Shown: in pieces, positions 22,316 through 34,274 of the stretch | Layout of the letters: each line of letters starts with the position of its first letter | How positions within the stretch are numbered: position 1 is the stretch's first letter | IMG/VR virus record: IMGVR_UViG_3300033553_000404 | Coordinates: 1 to 41,640 of that record | Source of the DNA: a virus | Reading direction: 5' to 3' (one strand) | Length of the DNA stretch: 41,640 nucleotides | Position numbers and translations under genes: made by a program | The notes under the pieces: generated by a model | Told to the model about the DNA's origin: nothing | Seen by the model: the letters and a program-made list of their open reading frames with translations, nothing else | Database searches by the model: none

Positions 22316-24631
22316 TTATTTATTGATTTTGTTTGGTTTACTTTCTACTTTTGGAGCTTCTGTTTTCTTTTTAAGTAGAGTAGGTATTTTAGTTTCTGTT
22401 TTTGGAGTTATTACTTTTGGTTTCTGTGTTGTTCATTTTTTTTGAAGTAATCTTGTATTAGCATTGTTGCTATTAGGAATATTAGGAATTCAATCATCTT
22501 TTTGTATATTATTTAATAAATCATCACTCTTTGTAGATTTAACTGCATTTTCAATGATGTTTTGTTCTTGTGTACTAATTATACCTTTTCCTTTAATTTT
22601 TGCAAATAACTGATTAATATATTGTTTTGATAATCAATATCATTCTAAAATTTTACTTGCTACCTTAGGGTGTGTTATAACAAATGTGACAATTCATCAT
22701 ATTACTCATCAAGCAGCATATCATCATCATCATAATAATACTCATCTTGCATAACTTCAAGTCTTTCACTCAATAGATGCTTGTAAATCTTCAAATGCTT
22801 TTATTCATTCAATTTGTTTTGTAATTCAAGGGAATAATTCTTCAAATCTTTCAAGTTTAAATTCTTTTCATTTATTAGATAGATTTCTTATTATTGATAT
22901 TGAATTATCTTTTAATGTTCAATCAGGTTTTAATATATCTTTTTTTACTTGGTTTAAGAAGTTTCTTTCAGGTCAATATGTTTTATCTAATTCAGCATAT
23001 CAAGGAACTTTAGATTTTAAATTACTATCTAAATCAGATATTATTCATTTAACTATTCTTTCTCATTGTGGAGTTACTCATTTTCAGTATGATACTAAAC
23101 TTCTTAATTTAGCCTTTAATTCTATTATCTCTTTCGTAGTCAAATCTTTTCATTTATATTCATCTAAATATGATTGTGCTTGTTTAATTGCTCATCTATC
23201 TTCTAATGGTAGTTCTATAAGATTTTTACTTAGTCATTCTTTATTTGTTACATCATCATATATTCATTGAATCTCTTTTTTATTAAATTTTGTTGTATCT
23301 TGTTTCATTGTTTCGTAACCTTTTCAAGTTTCACTCAGTGCATCTATTCTTGATTGCATTCTTGTTTTTACTTCTTGTGCTAATTGTTCTGCTGTTATTT
23401 CTCAATTATTTATTTTCTTCCATAAATCAGGTTCATTTTTTATAAATCTTTGTGTATCTCTATTTAATCAAGTAAATAATTTAGTAGCATATTCAGTTGT
23501 AGGAGTTCATACCTTATTTATAACTTGTGCTGTTTTAGTTGCTGTTAATACAGTTCATTTAATAGCTAATTTTGGAACTGCTATATATGGGTTATATTTG
23601 TTTACTATATCCATTGCTTCTTTTGTACTTTTAACTGCTCTTGTCTTTTCTGCTATTTTTTTACTTGTTTCTATTCATTGTTTTATTAATGCTGATTTTT
23701 CTTCTAGTGTAGTCGCTTTTTTAACTTGATTTATTATACTTGATTTTTGTGTTTCTAAAGCCGTTTTTTGATATGTTGTATATTTAGATTTTCAAGCAAG
23801 TCATATTCAAGTAATAGTTAATACATCAGAAATTATAGCTGTTGGGTCTGTCATTACTGCATCTTCAAATCATTTTACACTTCAATATTTAGTTGCATAA
23901 TCATTTGCTATTCAAGTTATTAATGCTCAAGTTTTTTCTCACAGTTCTTTATTATATTGTGTGTCATCAACTCAAAATAAACTTCAAATTTTATAATACA
24001 TATCTTTAGTTACTCAAGTTGCTATTCAAGTTCATAATTGAGCTATTCAAGGAATTATATTATATAATCATCAAACTACATTTTTTGCATATCTACCTTG
24101 TCATTCTAATACATTTTGAGTTTGTGATTTATTAGGGTCATAATTTGTTAATTCATCAGTAGTATATGGTTTATATTTTAATCATTCTAAAAATCAAGGT
24201 TGTTGTTCTTGTTGTACTTGTCAAGTATAACCTATCTTATTTACTATTGAATCTTCTATAAGTTTTTCATCTTCTCAGTTTTGTATCATTTTAAAAATCT
24301 GTTCTCTATTATTTACATCTTCGTTTTCATCATCTAAGTAAGTTTGAATTAAATTCTTAGCATTTGCTTGAGTTCATATTCTTTGTATAGGTTGTGTTGG
24401 TTGTATTTGTTGTGCTGTTTGTATAGATTTAGGTACTTGATAACTAGCAGGTCATTTTTTAACTGATAATCAAGTCTGTATAGATGCAGGAGCTTGATAA
24501 CTTGTAGGTCAAGTTTTATCAACCTTTGATAATATATTACTAAAGATATTAAATTTAGGAGTTGTAGGAGTAACACTATTTTTAGGTAGTGTTTTCATAT
24601 ATCATTGTGGGTTAAAATTTACATCTGCCAT
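22316..24631 (-). CDS. Putative internal virion/DNA ejection protein, 771 aa
   Basis: ATG 24631 to TAA 22316. Long, helical and Lys/Gln-rich. The N-terminus has a repeated TSYQAP/ASYQVP segment (KTGPTSYQAPASIQTG, KKGPASYQVPKSIQ). There is a Gly/Ile-rich hydrophobic region at about 185-205 (GLYNIIPGIAQLGTGIATGV). A second one at about 630-657 (LLGGGGYAAGGVIGGIVTFV) could insert in the host membrane. Long helical stretches lie between. The size, composition and place next to the CHAP protein fit podovirus ejection proteins. No enzymatic motif seen. Confidence 0.6.
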
Positions 24632-24633
24632 AA

Positions 24634-27585
24634 TTAAGGTTGTTTAGGAGTAAATGTATAAGTAGTTCAAGATTTTCAAGTAGTTGTTAATGGTGTTCAA
24701 GATTTTGTAGGTGTAGTAGTTCAAGTATTTTCATATTCTTTAATATAGTCTGTCATTCTTGTAGGCATATAACTTTCAGGTATTCATTGATTCTTCAAAA
24801 TCTTAGACATATCATTATATTTTATATCATAAGATTTTCATTTATTCTTAACATATTCAAATGCTAATTTTCAAAAATCTTTTCTTTGTTTTTCAGTTAA
24901 AATTGTTCATTCAAGTTTATTAGCTGGAATATTTTTAAATGATTCCCATACTCAAGCTGATTTAGCAGCTAAAGCAAATTCTCATTCCCTTACAGTAGAT
25001 GCAGGGTCAAGTGTTTTCATAAAATTAAATACAGCTCATACATCTCAAGGTCAATTACTAGACTTTAAAGAAGCAAGTAAATCTCATCATCAAGAAAGTG
25101 CAGATTCAAATGCTTTTACTTGTGGGTCTCAAACAAATTTAGAATACATTTGATTAAATTGTGTAAATTGTTTATCTGTTATAGTTTCATCTTTTCATCA
25201 TCAAGCAAGTGGAGTATTGTTATAATATCAAGATATTGTATTTGCATTTGCATTTATTATTCTTTCAGTTACTTTTTTATCTCATTTTAAATTACTTTCT
25301 TTTATTGTTATTGTTCATTTATCAGGATTTACTCAAGTTATTATTGCTATATGTCAATATGTTTTATCATAATTTCATCAAGTAAATAATACAAGTCATC
25401 AAGGTATTGCATCAGTATCTGTAAATGATGTTTTTCTATCTGTTAAACTATTTCATCAAGGTACACTTGTTAATCATACTCATCTTATTGCATATCAACC
25501 ACACTCTAATCAAGTATTACTTCATATTTCTGCATTCAAATAATTATTTGATAGTAGTTTTTGTTGGTCTAATTCTTGTTTAGTTACTATTTCTCATTGT
25601 GGATTTATATAAGTTCAATCATCTAGTTTTTTCCAATCTCAAGCATCTGCTTTTCAAGTAATCGCTAGACTTAAATTTCATTTAGCATCTTTTTTATATA
25701 AATCTCATCAAAACTCTTGGTATCAAGTTCATTCAGCTTGTTTGGTTTCAAGCATATTTGTATATCTCTTACTTCATCTAATCTCACTTTCAACTTGTGC
25801 AATAGCTTGACTTCAAGACATAGGAGTTCAAGTAGTTTTTCCACTTATTAAATCTTGTACTTTTTGTTCTTTTAATGCCATACTTTCCATTCAAGGTATA
25901 TCTTTATATTTAGTATACATATCAGTTAAAGCATTCTTTATGGCAATGTTTTGTAAAGTTAGATTATCACTGTTTAAATCTCAATACTCATATTGATATT
26001 GTTGTTCAAGTTGTTTTGTTTGTAATTCTTCGTTATAAGCTCTTTGTTCTGCTGTTTGTCATTCTGTATATGCTCTACTATCTGCTAGTAATTGTGCATT
26101 ATAATCTCTTAATTCTTGTTTGTTATATTGTCATAAATTAGTTGCAAATAATTTTGTTGAGTCATCTTTCATTTGTGCTAGTGTTCAAATAGCATTATTA
26201 TATTTATTAATTGCAAGATTTAATCCTCAAAGCATATTCTCTTGTCTTTGTCATATAATAGATTGTATTTCGCTTCTTGTCGCTCAAGTTCATTTAAATT
26301 GATTTTCTACATCAAGTTTTATTCAATCATATATATTTTGTAATTCATCTGCTGAGTTTTTTAAATCTTCTGCTTCTTGTTCTTTTGCTGTAATTTTAGA
26401 ATTACTTGTCATACTATTATATTCTTCTTGAGTTATATATCAGTCTTCCATAGCTTTTCAAATAGTAGTTTCTTGTCAATTTACAGTTACAGAAGTATTA
26501 AGTATTTCAGTTGATTTATTATCTAATGCTTTATTTATATCTAAATTTTCATTATTAACCATATTTAAAATATTTGCTTTATCTATTTTAAGTTTAGTTA
26601 CAGGGTCTTTAATAAGGTCATTATATGCAGTTGTTCAAGACATTATAGTTCAATCCTTTAAAGCTGTTTTCATTTGGTTTTCAGAATAGTTTTTATAAGT
26701 ATTATAATCTTGAAACCTTTTATTAACTGCTGTATAATTTGGACTAGATTTGTCTATAATTCAACCTGCTACAAGTGTATTAAACATAACATCAGGGTCT
26801 TGTTGTTGTTTCAATAATTCTTCTTGTTGTTTTTTTAGTTCTAAATCTTGTGGAGTTCATCATAATAAACCTTGTTTTATACTATCTCTTTCAGTATCTG
26901 TATATTTTGAAGTTACAGGTTGTCAAGTAGTTACATCAATAGTAGTAAGAGTATTATCTGAGTTTCTTACTGTTTGATAGGTTTTTCAATCTACTCAAGT
27001 AAATTGTTCAGCTTTTGAAATTACATCTTTTGGATTATAAGGGATTTTATCTTTATTATAGGTAATATCTGTTGTTGTAGTTGGTTTAGAACTACCTGTC
27101 ATACTATTAAATTCTTTTAGAGTTATAGTTTTATCTTCCAAAGCTTTTCAAATCTCACCAGTAGTAGCACCAGTTTTAACAGTTTCTGCATAATCTTGTT
27201 TTGTTCATCATTGTAAATCAGCTGTTATATTTTTTCATACACTTTTTATTCAAGCATTATTCATTGTAGATGCTTCATCTGCTGTTACTGAAGTTTTTAC
27301 ATTTTGGTTATTCATAGCCTGATTACTTCATAACATAACTTCTCTAGCTCATTGTTGGTTTCAAGAAGCTAAGTTATATGCTCTTGTATCTTGAGCTGTA
27401 AAATTTCAAGTTTTAATTTTTTCACCTGTCTCTTTCATTATATCTTCTCTTGATTTTTGTACAGGTAATGGTGCAGTAGACTTAATAAAAGCCTGTGCAT
27501 CTTCTCTAGTTGCTGTGGCTGATGTTTTCCCTTGTTTTGTAAGATAATCTGCAAATTGCTTGTTCTGTTCTTTTGTGTATGCCAT
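24634..27585 (-). CDS. Large virion protein with CHAP peptidoglycan-hydrolase domain, 983 aa
   Basis: ATG 27585 to TAA 24634. The first 600 residues are helical, Gln/Lys/Asn-rich and contain an internal repeat (GKALEDKTITLKEFNSMTGS and GKAMEDGYITQEEYNSMTSN). A CHAP domain follows at about 685-790, with the nucleophile in LECGGYAIRG (Cys695), YGHIAIITGV (His745) and the downstream acidic TIKESNLKG. The C-terminus is helical and ends in a Thr/Pro/Gly tail. It probably opens the cell wall during DNA entry, like internal virion proteins with lytic domains. Glycines throughout are TGA; no standard-code reading would reveal the domain. Confidence 0.8.
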
Positions 27586-27605
27586 ATTTTTATAGTTATA
27601 TTACT

Positions 27606-27632
27606 ATTATATTAGTTTTTAGTTAAAATCAA
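27606..27632 (-). promoter_or_regulatory. Late-region internal promoter for the CHAP gene
   Basis: On the minus strand: -35 TTGATT (27627-27632), 15-bp spacer, -10 TATAAT (27606-27611). Confidence 0.55.
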
Positions 27633-27634
27633 AT

Positions 27635-28132
27635 TTATCCATAACATTCATAAGTTACATAAGTTGTATTTGCATAATAAGTACAATTGATAGTAAATCA
27701 ATCACTATCCATACTTACATAAACTGCTCTAGCTTTAACACTTCAACTACTTCAATAATATATACATTGTGTACCAATATATACAGAGTTTCATACATTA
27801 ACACATTGTTGAGATGTACTTGTCATACTTCCTATTCATACTTCTCAAGTATTTCAAGTACCAGAACAAACCGTAAATTTTACTAATTTTGGAGTAAATC
27901 ATACTCAAGTTACTACAATATCTCAAGTTGCTGTTATTGTAGTACTTCATATATAGAATTGTCATCCAGTAGATAAATTTCTTAAGGATACTTCTGCATC
28001 TAAAGTATTTTGACTATTTCAATAATCATAAGTAGGTAAAGGAATTGTATCAGGATAAATAGTTTCTATTTTTACTCATACATTCTTTGTATTATCTAGT
28101 ATTTCAGGTGCTATTATTTCTGTTTTATCCAT
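27635..28132 (-). CDS. Putative tail structural protein, 165 aa
   Basis: ATG 28132 to TAA 27635. Beta-rich: an N-terminal linker, then a C-terminal domain (GGQFYIGSTTITATGDIVVT, VGFTPKLVKFTVCSG, VYVSMDSDGFTINCTYYANT) that resembles receptor-binding or tail-tip beta-sandwiches, with six cysteines. Located between the large tail protein and the CHAP gene. TGA glycines dominate. Confidence 0.55.
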
Positions 28133-28133
28133 A

Positions 28134-30179
28134 TTAATCGTTAGTTACTTCGTTAAAATAAACATTAAAATCATATATTTTAGGACTATATAATTCATTT
28201 GTTGTTAGTAATTCTATTGCAAAATTAGTTTTGTGAAAAGTTCTAGTAGTATTTATAGTTTCTCTTAATTTTGTTGTATCAGAATGACTATAAATCATTT
28301 CATATCAGTATCTTACTCTATCTGCATAAAAAGTAGATAATCAAGTTCAAGTAGCTCTAGTAAATGTTCAATATTGTTTTAGTGTTAATTTAGCTCAACT
28401 ATAACTACAATGTAGAAAACAAGCATCAGTACTACTTTGTATTTTAGATATTACTGTGAAAGTTCTTGAACTATATGTGTATGTATCTCAAACATTAATC
28501 CCAGTTCCATCTCAAGTAAAATATAAATTAGCATAATTTTCTGTACTTATCTCTTTTATGTAAGTATTTATATATGTTCAAGTATCGAGTTCTAATCAAA
28601 TTGTATATTTGTTTAGATTCTTTATATTTGAGTAAGTATCTCAATATATAGGTTGTGTTTCTATCCATCAACTTCATCTATTATTTAATTCTAAGAATTT
28701 CTCATTACTACTTCATTCAGGGAAATATATTTGTACTCTATAATTTCAAGCAACTCAGTTAATAGTTGAATAAAAATAAACAAATAAACTATGTCATAGA
28801 CTCTCTGAATAAAACATATTAGTTACACTCCCATCATTATAGATAAATTCTTTAACTAAAGCTGTTGGTAATCAAGGGGTTTTATTTCATAATCAAAATA
28901 CTCATCAATTTCATCAAATTAAAAGCCTATTTCAAATTGTTTCAACTGAATTTGTATAATTTGCATTAAAATATATTCTAGCATCTGTATTTATATAGTC
29001 ATCTGTAACGACTAAAGGCTGTAATTGGTATCAATTAACAATACATATTTGTTGTCTTGTAGTTGTTCAAACTACCACATAATCTATATTAGCAAAATTT
29101 GCCACATTCTGTATAGGTTTATCTACCCAAGTTATCTCTCTTGTAGGAGCAGTAGTTATTCAATCCCATATATATTGTCTTCCATTAGTTCAGTTAGTTG
29201 CATATACAAATATTTGGTCTGCTATTCTTGTTATTCATACTATCGTATAATCTTTTGCTACTGTTAATACATCTGTAATTATTGGAGTTCAACTTGTCAT
29301 ATTAACAGAACTAATTATATTTCAATTTCATATTAAAATATAATTAAGAAATATAATATAAGGAGATAATGCAGAAAAAGTCTTAGTCGAACTTAGTATA
29401 TTTAATTTTTGTATTCTACAATAACTAATATTTCAAGCAAAATCTGTACTAGGTACAAACTCTAATAATTCACTTGTAGAAGCTGATGTATATATTTCTA
29501 CTGTTGATTTTCAACTATTTGCTGTTCATAAAGTGTAAATAGTAGTTCAAGCAATTTTTACTGCACAAGTTCAAGCTGTTACAGTACAATAAGTCGCTAA
29601 TCTATATCTTGTTGCATTATCACAAGTCATACTTCTACTTAATACTGCTGTACTTCATACTGTATGTGTTGCTTTTCATCAAGATATTGTCCAATTAGCT
29701 CAAATAGTCCATCAAGTTCATAAATCAAACTCAGGGTCTGTTTGTATTCAAGTTCAAGTATTATAAGTTCATAATTCAGTTACATTACTATCATAAGTCC
29801 AATAATTGAATCAGCTAGATGAAATCATAAATCAATAAGTACCTCAACTTCATATAGTTATTTTTCAAAGATTTCTTCAATCTCATAAATCTCAACTAAC
29901 TACATTTCAACTATTTGTATCATTAGCTAATATTCAAGTTAAATATCAATCAGCACTTAATTCAAGATAATTAGTATTACTCTCATATAAAGAAGCAACT
30001 ATTTTTCAAGCACTTCTTGTATTTATAAGACTTTCTCAATTATGACTTTTTGATAATCTAGCATATTTACTATTTGAATGTGTATCTAATCACTCTATAT
30101 TTGACTGACTTCATACTTGTCAGCTGTTCATATCGTTACTTATTCATCCATACCATTTATTATATACAATTCTTTTCAT
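28134..30179 (-). CDS. Large tail protein, beta-propeller-like, 681 aa
   Basis: ATG 30179 to TAA 28134. Repeating beta segments with Trp, Tyr, Gly and Thr (WDGITTAPTREITWVDKPI, FANIDYVVVGTTTRQQICIV, NRLLIGGNGGVFGLGNKTPG) look like a propeller or nozzle protein, comparable in size and position to podovirus tail tubular B or tail-stabilising proteins. The N-terminus KRIVYNKWYGGISNDMNSG is typical of such tail proteins. Glycines are nearly all TGA. Placed right after the adaptor gene. Confidence 0.65.
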
Positions 30180-30185
30180 ATTTTT

Positions 30186-30902
30186 TTAATTATGTAGTGA
30201 ACTTAAATCAGGTGATTGTCTTAGTTGTATTCCCGTTTTTCTATTTCATAGTTTATTTATTAAACTTCTAAGCGTTTTTTTCTCAAATATATCTTTTGCT
30301 ATTTCTGATTCTTGTTTTAATACTTTAGTTGCAAGAATAAACTGAGCCAATCAATCACTTAACATATAATAGTACTTTAAAGGTATTTTTCAATTAAACA
30401 TATTAGCATCTGTTGTTGATGCTGTAATATCTGCTAAAGATTTAATACCATACCAATTTATTCAGTTTGTAACTGCTTCTAATGGTGTTGGATATATAAA
30501 TATTGAGTTATCAGCTATAAAATATATAGGGTCTGATACTGGTTGTTGTGTAGCAAGTACAGTTAAATCATTTTGTTGAGTATATATTTGTCTATTAACT
30601 TCTCTAGCTGGTACATAACTAGATGTAGATGTATATTTTATACTTATTGCTTCAATTTTATTAGCACTATTAAAGTTTCAAGTTAATCAAGTAGGGAAAT
30701 TATACTCACTTTGTCAAACTACTGTTGTAGTAGGTTGTAGAATATCCCAAAAGAAACCTTCTCATATTTCAGATACGATAAAATCTTCTATCTGATGATA
30801 GATTACATTTGTATCTTCTATTTGCATAGCTGGTGTGTATTGAGATACAGAAACTGAGTTTAATCTCATTGCTCTATCAATCCGTGTTTGCGCTGTAGCC
30901 AT
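30186..30902 (-). CDS. Head-tail adaptor (tail tubular A-like), 238 aa
   Basis: ATG 30902 to TAA 30186. A helical start (RIDRAMRLNSVSVSQYTPAM, IYHQIEDFIVSEI) is followed by a beta part (TTVVGQSEYNFPTGLTGNF, NSIFIYPTPLEAVTNGINW) and a helical end (LKYYYMLSDGLAQFILATKV). The layout fits connector or adaptor proteins that bind the portal ring and start the tail. Position after capsid genes and before the large tail protein agrees. Confidence 0.65.
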
Positions 30903-30904
30903 AA

Positions 30905-31192
30905 TTATTTTTTCTTAGATTTTAAATCTGTGTTTGTGATGTCATTCATTTCGTACTCCTCGTAGCATAATATAGGTGTTTTATTTGTATCAATTCTAGC
31001 TGTAACTTTTGTATTACTTGCTACATCTGTTTCATTTCATTTTTCATCTCTAATTCTTCTATTACTAACTTGAAACCTAGTTAATATAAGTATTCAATTA
31101 TTTTCTTCTATTTGTTTCATTGTTTCTTCATAAGAAAAAGGACTTGTAAAATCTGCAATAGATGTAATTAGTTTTGTTTCGTAAGTTGGCAT
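30905..31192 (-). CDS. Hypothetical virion-region protein, 95 aa
   Basis: ATG 31192 to TAA 30905. Mixed fold (ETKLITSIADFTSPFSYEET, LILTRFQVSNRRIRDEKGNE, TPILCYEEYEMND). Probably a small head-completion or tail protein by position. No family recognised. Confidence 0.6.
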
Positions 31193-31193
31193 A

Positions 31194-31493
31194 TTATTTA
31201 ATTAATGATAAAAGTTGTTTTTTGATATAATCAGCATTGTTTTTCATATTATTTGATACTTCTTTTCAAAATGCTTCTTTATATTCTTCTCTAAGTTGTT
31301 CAATAGTTAAATCATCTAGTTTAACTGATTTTACTTCTACTACTGGTTTTTCTATCTTAACTTCCTTAACTTCTGATATTTCTCTTATATCTGATTCTCT
31401 TATATCTCATTGTTTAACGAATATTAAAGCCTGTTCTCTTGTAACTTCAAACTCGTTTCAAGTTCTTGCTGTAATTATAACATAGTCTTTCAT
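31194..31493 (-). CDS. Virion-region protein with HeH/LEM-like C-terminus, 99 aa
   Basis: ATG 31493 to TAA 31194. The C-terminal 40 residues (LDDLTIEQLREEYKEAFGKE and NADYIKKQLLSLI) fit the helix-extended-helix motif common at the ends of small phage head-tail proteins. The N-terminus has strands and charged linkers. Function unknown. Confidence 0.6.
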
Positions 31494-31555
31494 ATAATGT
31501 AGTTAAATAATAAATTACTTCCTGCCTTCGATTAAGAAAGCAGAAAAGAAACCTA

Positions 31556-32122
31556 TTATGCTTCTTTAGTAACTCAAGATGTATGAGAAACTACCATAAA
31601 ATCACTTCAATTTGAATAAATTGTAGCAGATGTTCAGATAGTTCAAGCAAGGATTAAATCCTTATTATCAACTCAAGAACCATTTAGGAATACTCAATCA
31701 GTAGCAACTGGAGATAAATTAACAATTTGTGCAGCTAAAACAGTAACTGTGAAATATTTTCAAGTTAATGTAGACGCCGCAGGAAGTGTTAAAGTAATTG
31801 CACCAGAAGCACCTGTATTTGTAACAACTAATCAAGATAAATCATCAGCTACTAATGTAGCTGTAGCCGCTTCAGCAGATACAGTTACATTTGCCATTAT
31901 TGGAGTAACCTCAGTAGCAAATAAACAAGATGTACTTGTTCAGATATTTGTATAAACTCAATTTAACCCAGTAGCAACATCAGTATCAATGAATTTACAA
32001 CCTTTTGCATATCAAGTAGTTGCATCAGTTGGTACAGTTGTTCAAGTAACGATTAGTTTTTTATCTAATTCGTCTTTTAGTATAGTAACTTCCGTAGAAG
32101 TTTTCTCAAATGGTAAAGCCAT
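31556..32122 (-). CDS. Putative head decoration protein, 188 aa
   Basis: ATG 32122 to TAA 31556. Beta-rich with ATLVADDLSGLVVTNTGASG, ITLTLPAASTLTGKYFTVTV and a repeat-like FLNGSGVDNKDLI, the pattern of the common phage decoration or fibre-head domain. Placed directly downstream of the major capsid gene and with the same start context (TAACTATAAAAATATGG) as the CHAP gene. TGA glycines. Confidence 0.6.
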
Positions 32123-32170
32123 ATTTTTATAGTTAAGAATTAAAAGGGATAATCCCTAGTTTGTAAGCCA

Positions 32171-33070
32171 CTAACTTACCCATATCTTTATATTACCAAG
32201 TCTTTCAGCACCTTCAGCGAATACTTTAGCTCCGTAATAAGTCATAGACTTCATTGTATTGATGAAAGAGTTAGCTTGTGTTTCACTTCAAACAAATTCT
32301 ACTTTAGGTTTAATTAAAGCACCAAAACATATTGGTTTTCATTGTCCGAACATTGCACTTCTAACTGTAGCACTTGCAAGGATATTATTAGAGTAGTATA
32401 TTTTTAATCAATCAACATCTCACATAAATCAACCAGTAACAACTTTATCTCAAAGTCCAGTTGCTCTATTAATTAATTGGTTTGATAAAAATCTTTTTTC
32501 TCTAGGAGATAACATTACCCATCTATCAGTATCAGGTACTCAAGTAGCATTTCATAAACTATCTGGAGCTGTATCTAGTTTTTCATTTACTACAGTAAGT
32601 AAATCAAACATATTTGTAGCTGATAATTTAATAGAGTTTGTAGTTCATCCATTAGAAGCAGTAGTCATATCTCAATCTGTAATAGTAAGTCAAGCATTAA
32701 CTACTTGAGCCATAATTGCAGTATCATATAATTTAGCTGATTGTTCAATAGCATCTTTCAATACTTGTGAATCTGGATTAATATCAATTTCTTTGTAGTC
32801 TAAATCAGATATAACAACAGAGAATCATTTCATTGTAGAAAGTTCAAATGTTTCATCTGTTTGAGTTAAAGCAACAGTTGGTATTTCTACATAACTATTT
32901 GCCATATCAGAATAGATAACTTTAGCTTGCCTTTTAAAATGTACTGTTTTATTTCCTTCAAAATCTCATTCAAATTTAAGGTCTGCTATATATTTACCTA
33001 CAAATGCTTGTCTAATTTGACCTTGCATATATGAAGCATATTTAGCACTTTTAGTAAGAGTATTAGCCAT
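32171..33070 (-). CDS. Major capsid protein, 299 aa
   Basis: ATG 33070 to TAG 32171. HK97-type shape: N-terminal arm (ANTLTKSAKYASYMQGQIRQ), an E-loop with FEGDFEGNKTVHFKRQAKVI, a central AMVMAQ-like helix (DTAIMAQVVNAGLTITDGD), WVMLSPREKRFLSNQLINRA, and a C-terminal KPKVEFVGSETQANSFINTM. It lies after the scaffold and before the decoration gene. Many conserved glycines are TGA while others are GGT or GGA, so the mixed use persists even in this highly expressed gene. Confidence 0.85.
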
Positions 33071-33117
33071 ATTTTAATTATTAAGTAATAAGTATTAAAA
33101 CTCATCACTTAAAGTAC

Positions 33118-33699
33118 TTATTTCCATTTAACAACTCAATATTTTGATTTCATATCAGAATCATATTTATTTATTTGGTCATCAGTCATATTATTATAAT
33201 CATCCATAGAAACTAAAGCTATTCACTCTATTCCTTGAGTATTTCATTTTATAACTCATTTTCAATAAATCTTTCTATTTTCTTCTATAATCTTATCAGG
33301 TTTAGTTGCTAAATCATAAGCATCTTGTAGTGATAGTTTATTTATTGTCTGGTAGTTTTCTATTTTATCTCTATAGTTTTCAGCATCTGGATTTTTCTCG
33401 TAGAATTTCTCTTCGAAAATTATCTTTTTAATATCTTCTCTAGAAGATGGAATAGATAGTTTATTTTGTTTTTTAAGTTCAACTTTTTTAGATTCTGAAT
33501 TATATGCTCTTTCAGCTAATTTAATTAAATCATCTGTAGTTGCATTATCAGGATTAACACCAAATCTTTTTAATAATTTAGCTTGTTCATCTGTAAAAAG
33601 TTGATTAACAACTTCTTCTTCATTATTCTCAATAAATTGTTCAGATTCTTCTGATTCAATTATATCAATAACTTCTTCTTCATTGTCTAGGTTTGCCAT
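33118..33699 (-). CDS. Capsid scaffolding protein, 193 aa
   Basis: ATG 33699 to TAA 33118. The upstream in-frame TTG is less likely because the ATG has the usual context. Very acidic N-terminus (EEEVIDIIESEESEQFIEN), a helical middle and a charged C-terminus, typical of scaffolds that are absent from mature particles. It lies immediately upstream of the major capsid gene. The last 50 residues are read through three or more TGA codons (IYGKGVIKGNTQGIEGIALV). Confidence 0.75.
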
Positions 33700-33790
33700 T
33701 GTTCTAGTATTAAGCAATAAATGGAATTCTTTTAAAAGTGTTTCCAAACTTCATTGAATCTACCAATAATTGATAAACTCTAGAAATATG

Positions 33791-34060
33791 CTACTTTATC
33801 TTTGTTGCTAGTAATTTTTCAGGTAATAACTGTAATTTTTTATTTAAAGTAAGTTCTAATTTTTTATAATTAAGAAAATTAAGTTGTTTAATTGCATCCA
33901 TTTCACTTATTTTTCAAAACATATCATCATTAGTTGGAGTATTTAAAACAAGTTGTAAACTATCAATTTCATCTTGTAACCATTGTTTAATTATTTTCCA
34001 CCCATCACTTCAAGCAAGATTTTTAAGAGCTTCATAATCGTATCATTTTAAATCAGACAT
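33791..34060 (-). CDS. Hypothetical protein, 89 aa
   Basis: ATG 34060 to TAG 33791. Helical (YEALKNLAGSDGWKIIKQWL, then LNFLNYKKLELTLNKKLQLL). It lies between portal and scaffold and overlaps its upstream neighbour by 13 bp. Could be a small head protein. No family recognised. Confidence 0.6.
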
Positions 34061-34272
34061 AATAATTTTTTAATTTCTAAATTAATGTATTTATCATAAA
34101 TTATTTTCCTTTCTTTTATATTATTTTCATTAAATTTTTCTGGTAATATAATTGTATCTTTAACTGATGTTTTATCATATAAACTAATACTAAGTATTCA
34201 TCTTAACCACAATAATATTTTAGCTTTCCCAATACTATTTAAATCATTATATCATTTATAATTTACTTCCAT
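34048..34272 (-). CDS. Hypothetical protein, 74 aa
   Basis: ATG 34272 to TAA 34048. Short hydrophobic centre (IGKAKILLWLRGILSISLYD) and a basic end. It begins 2 bp after the portal stop. No family recognised. Confidence 0.6.
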
Positions 34273-34274
34273 AT

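Noticed and set aside
31749-31955. Plus-strand 68-codon ORF with protein-like composition
   Set aside because: It is the antisense shadow of the decoration protein, which reads well with TGA as Gly.
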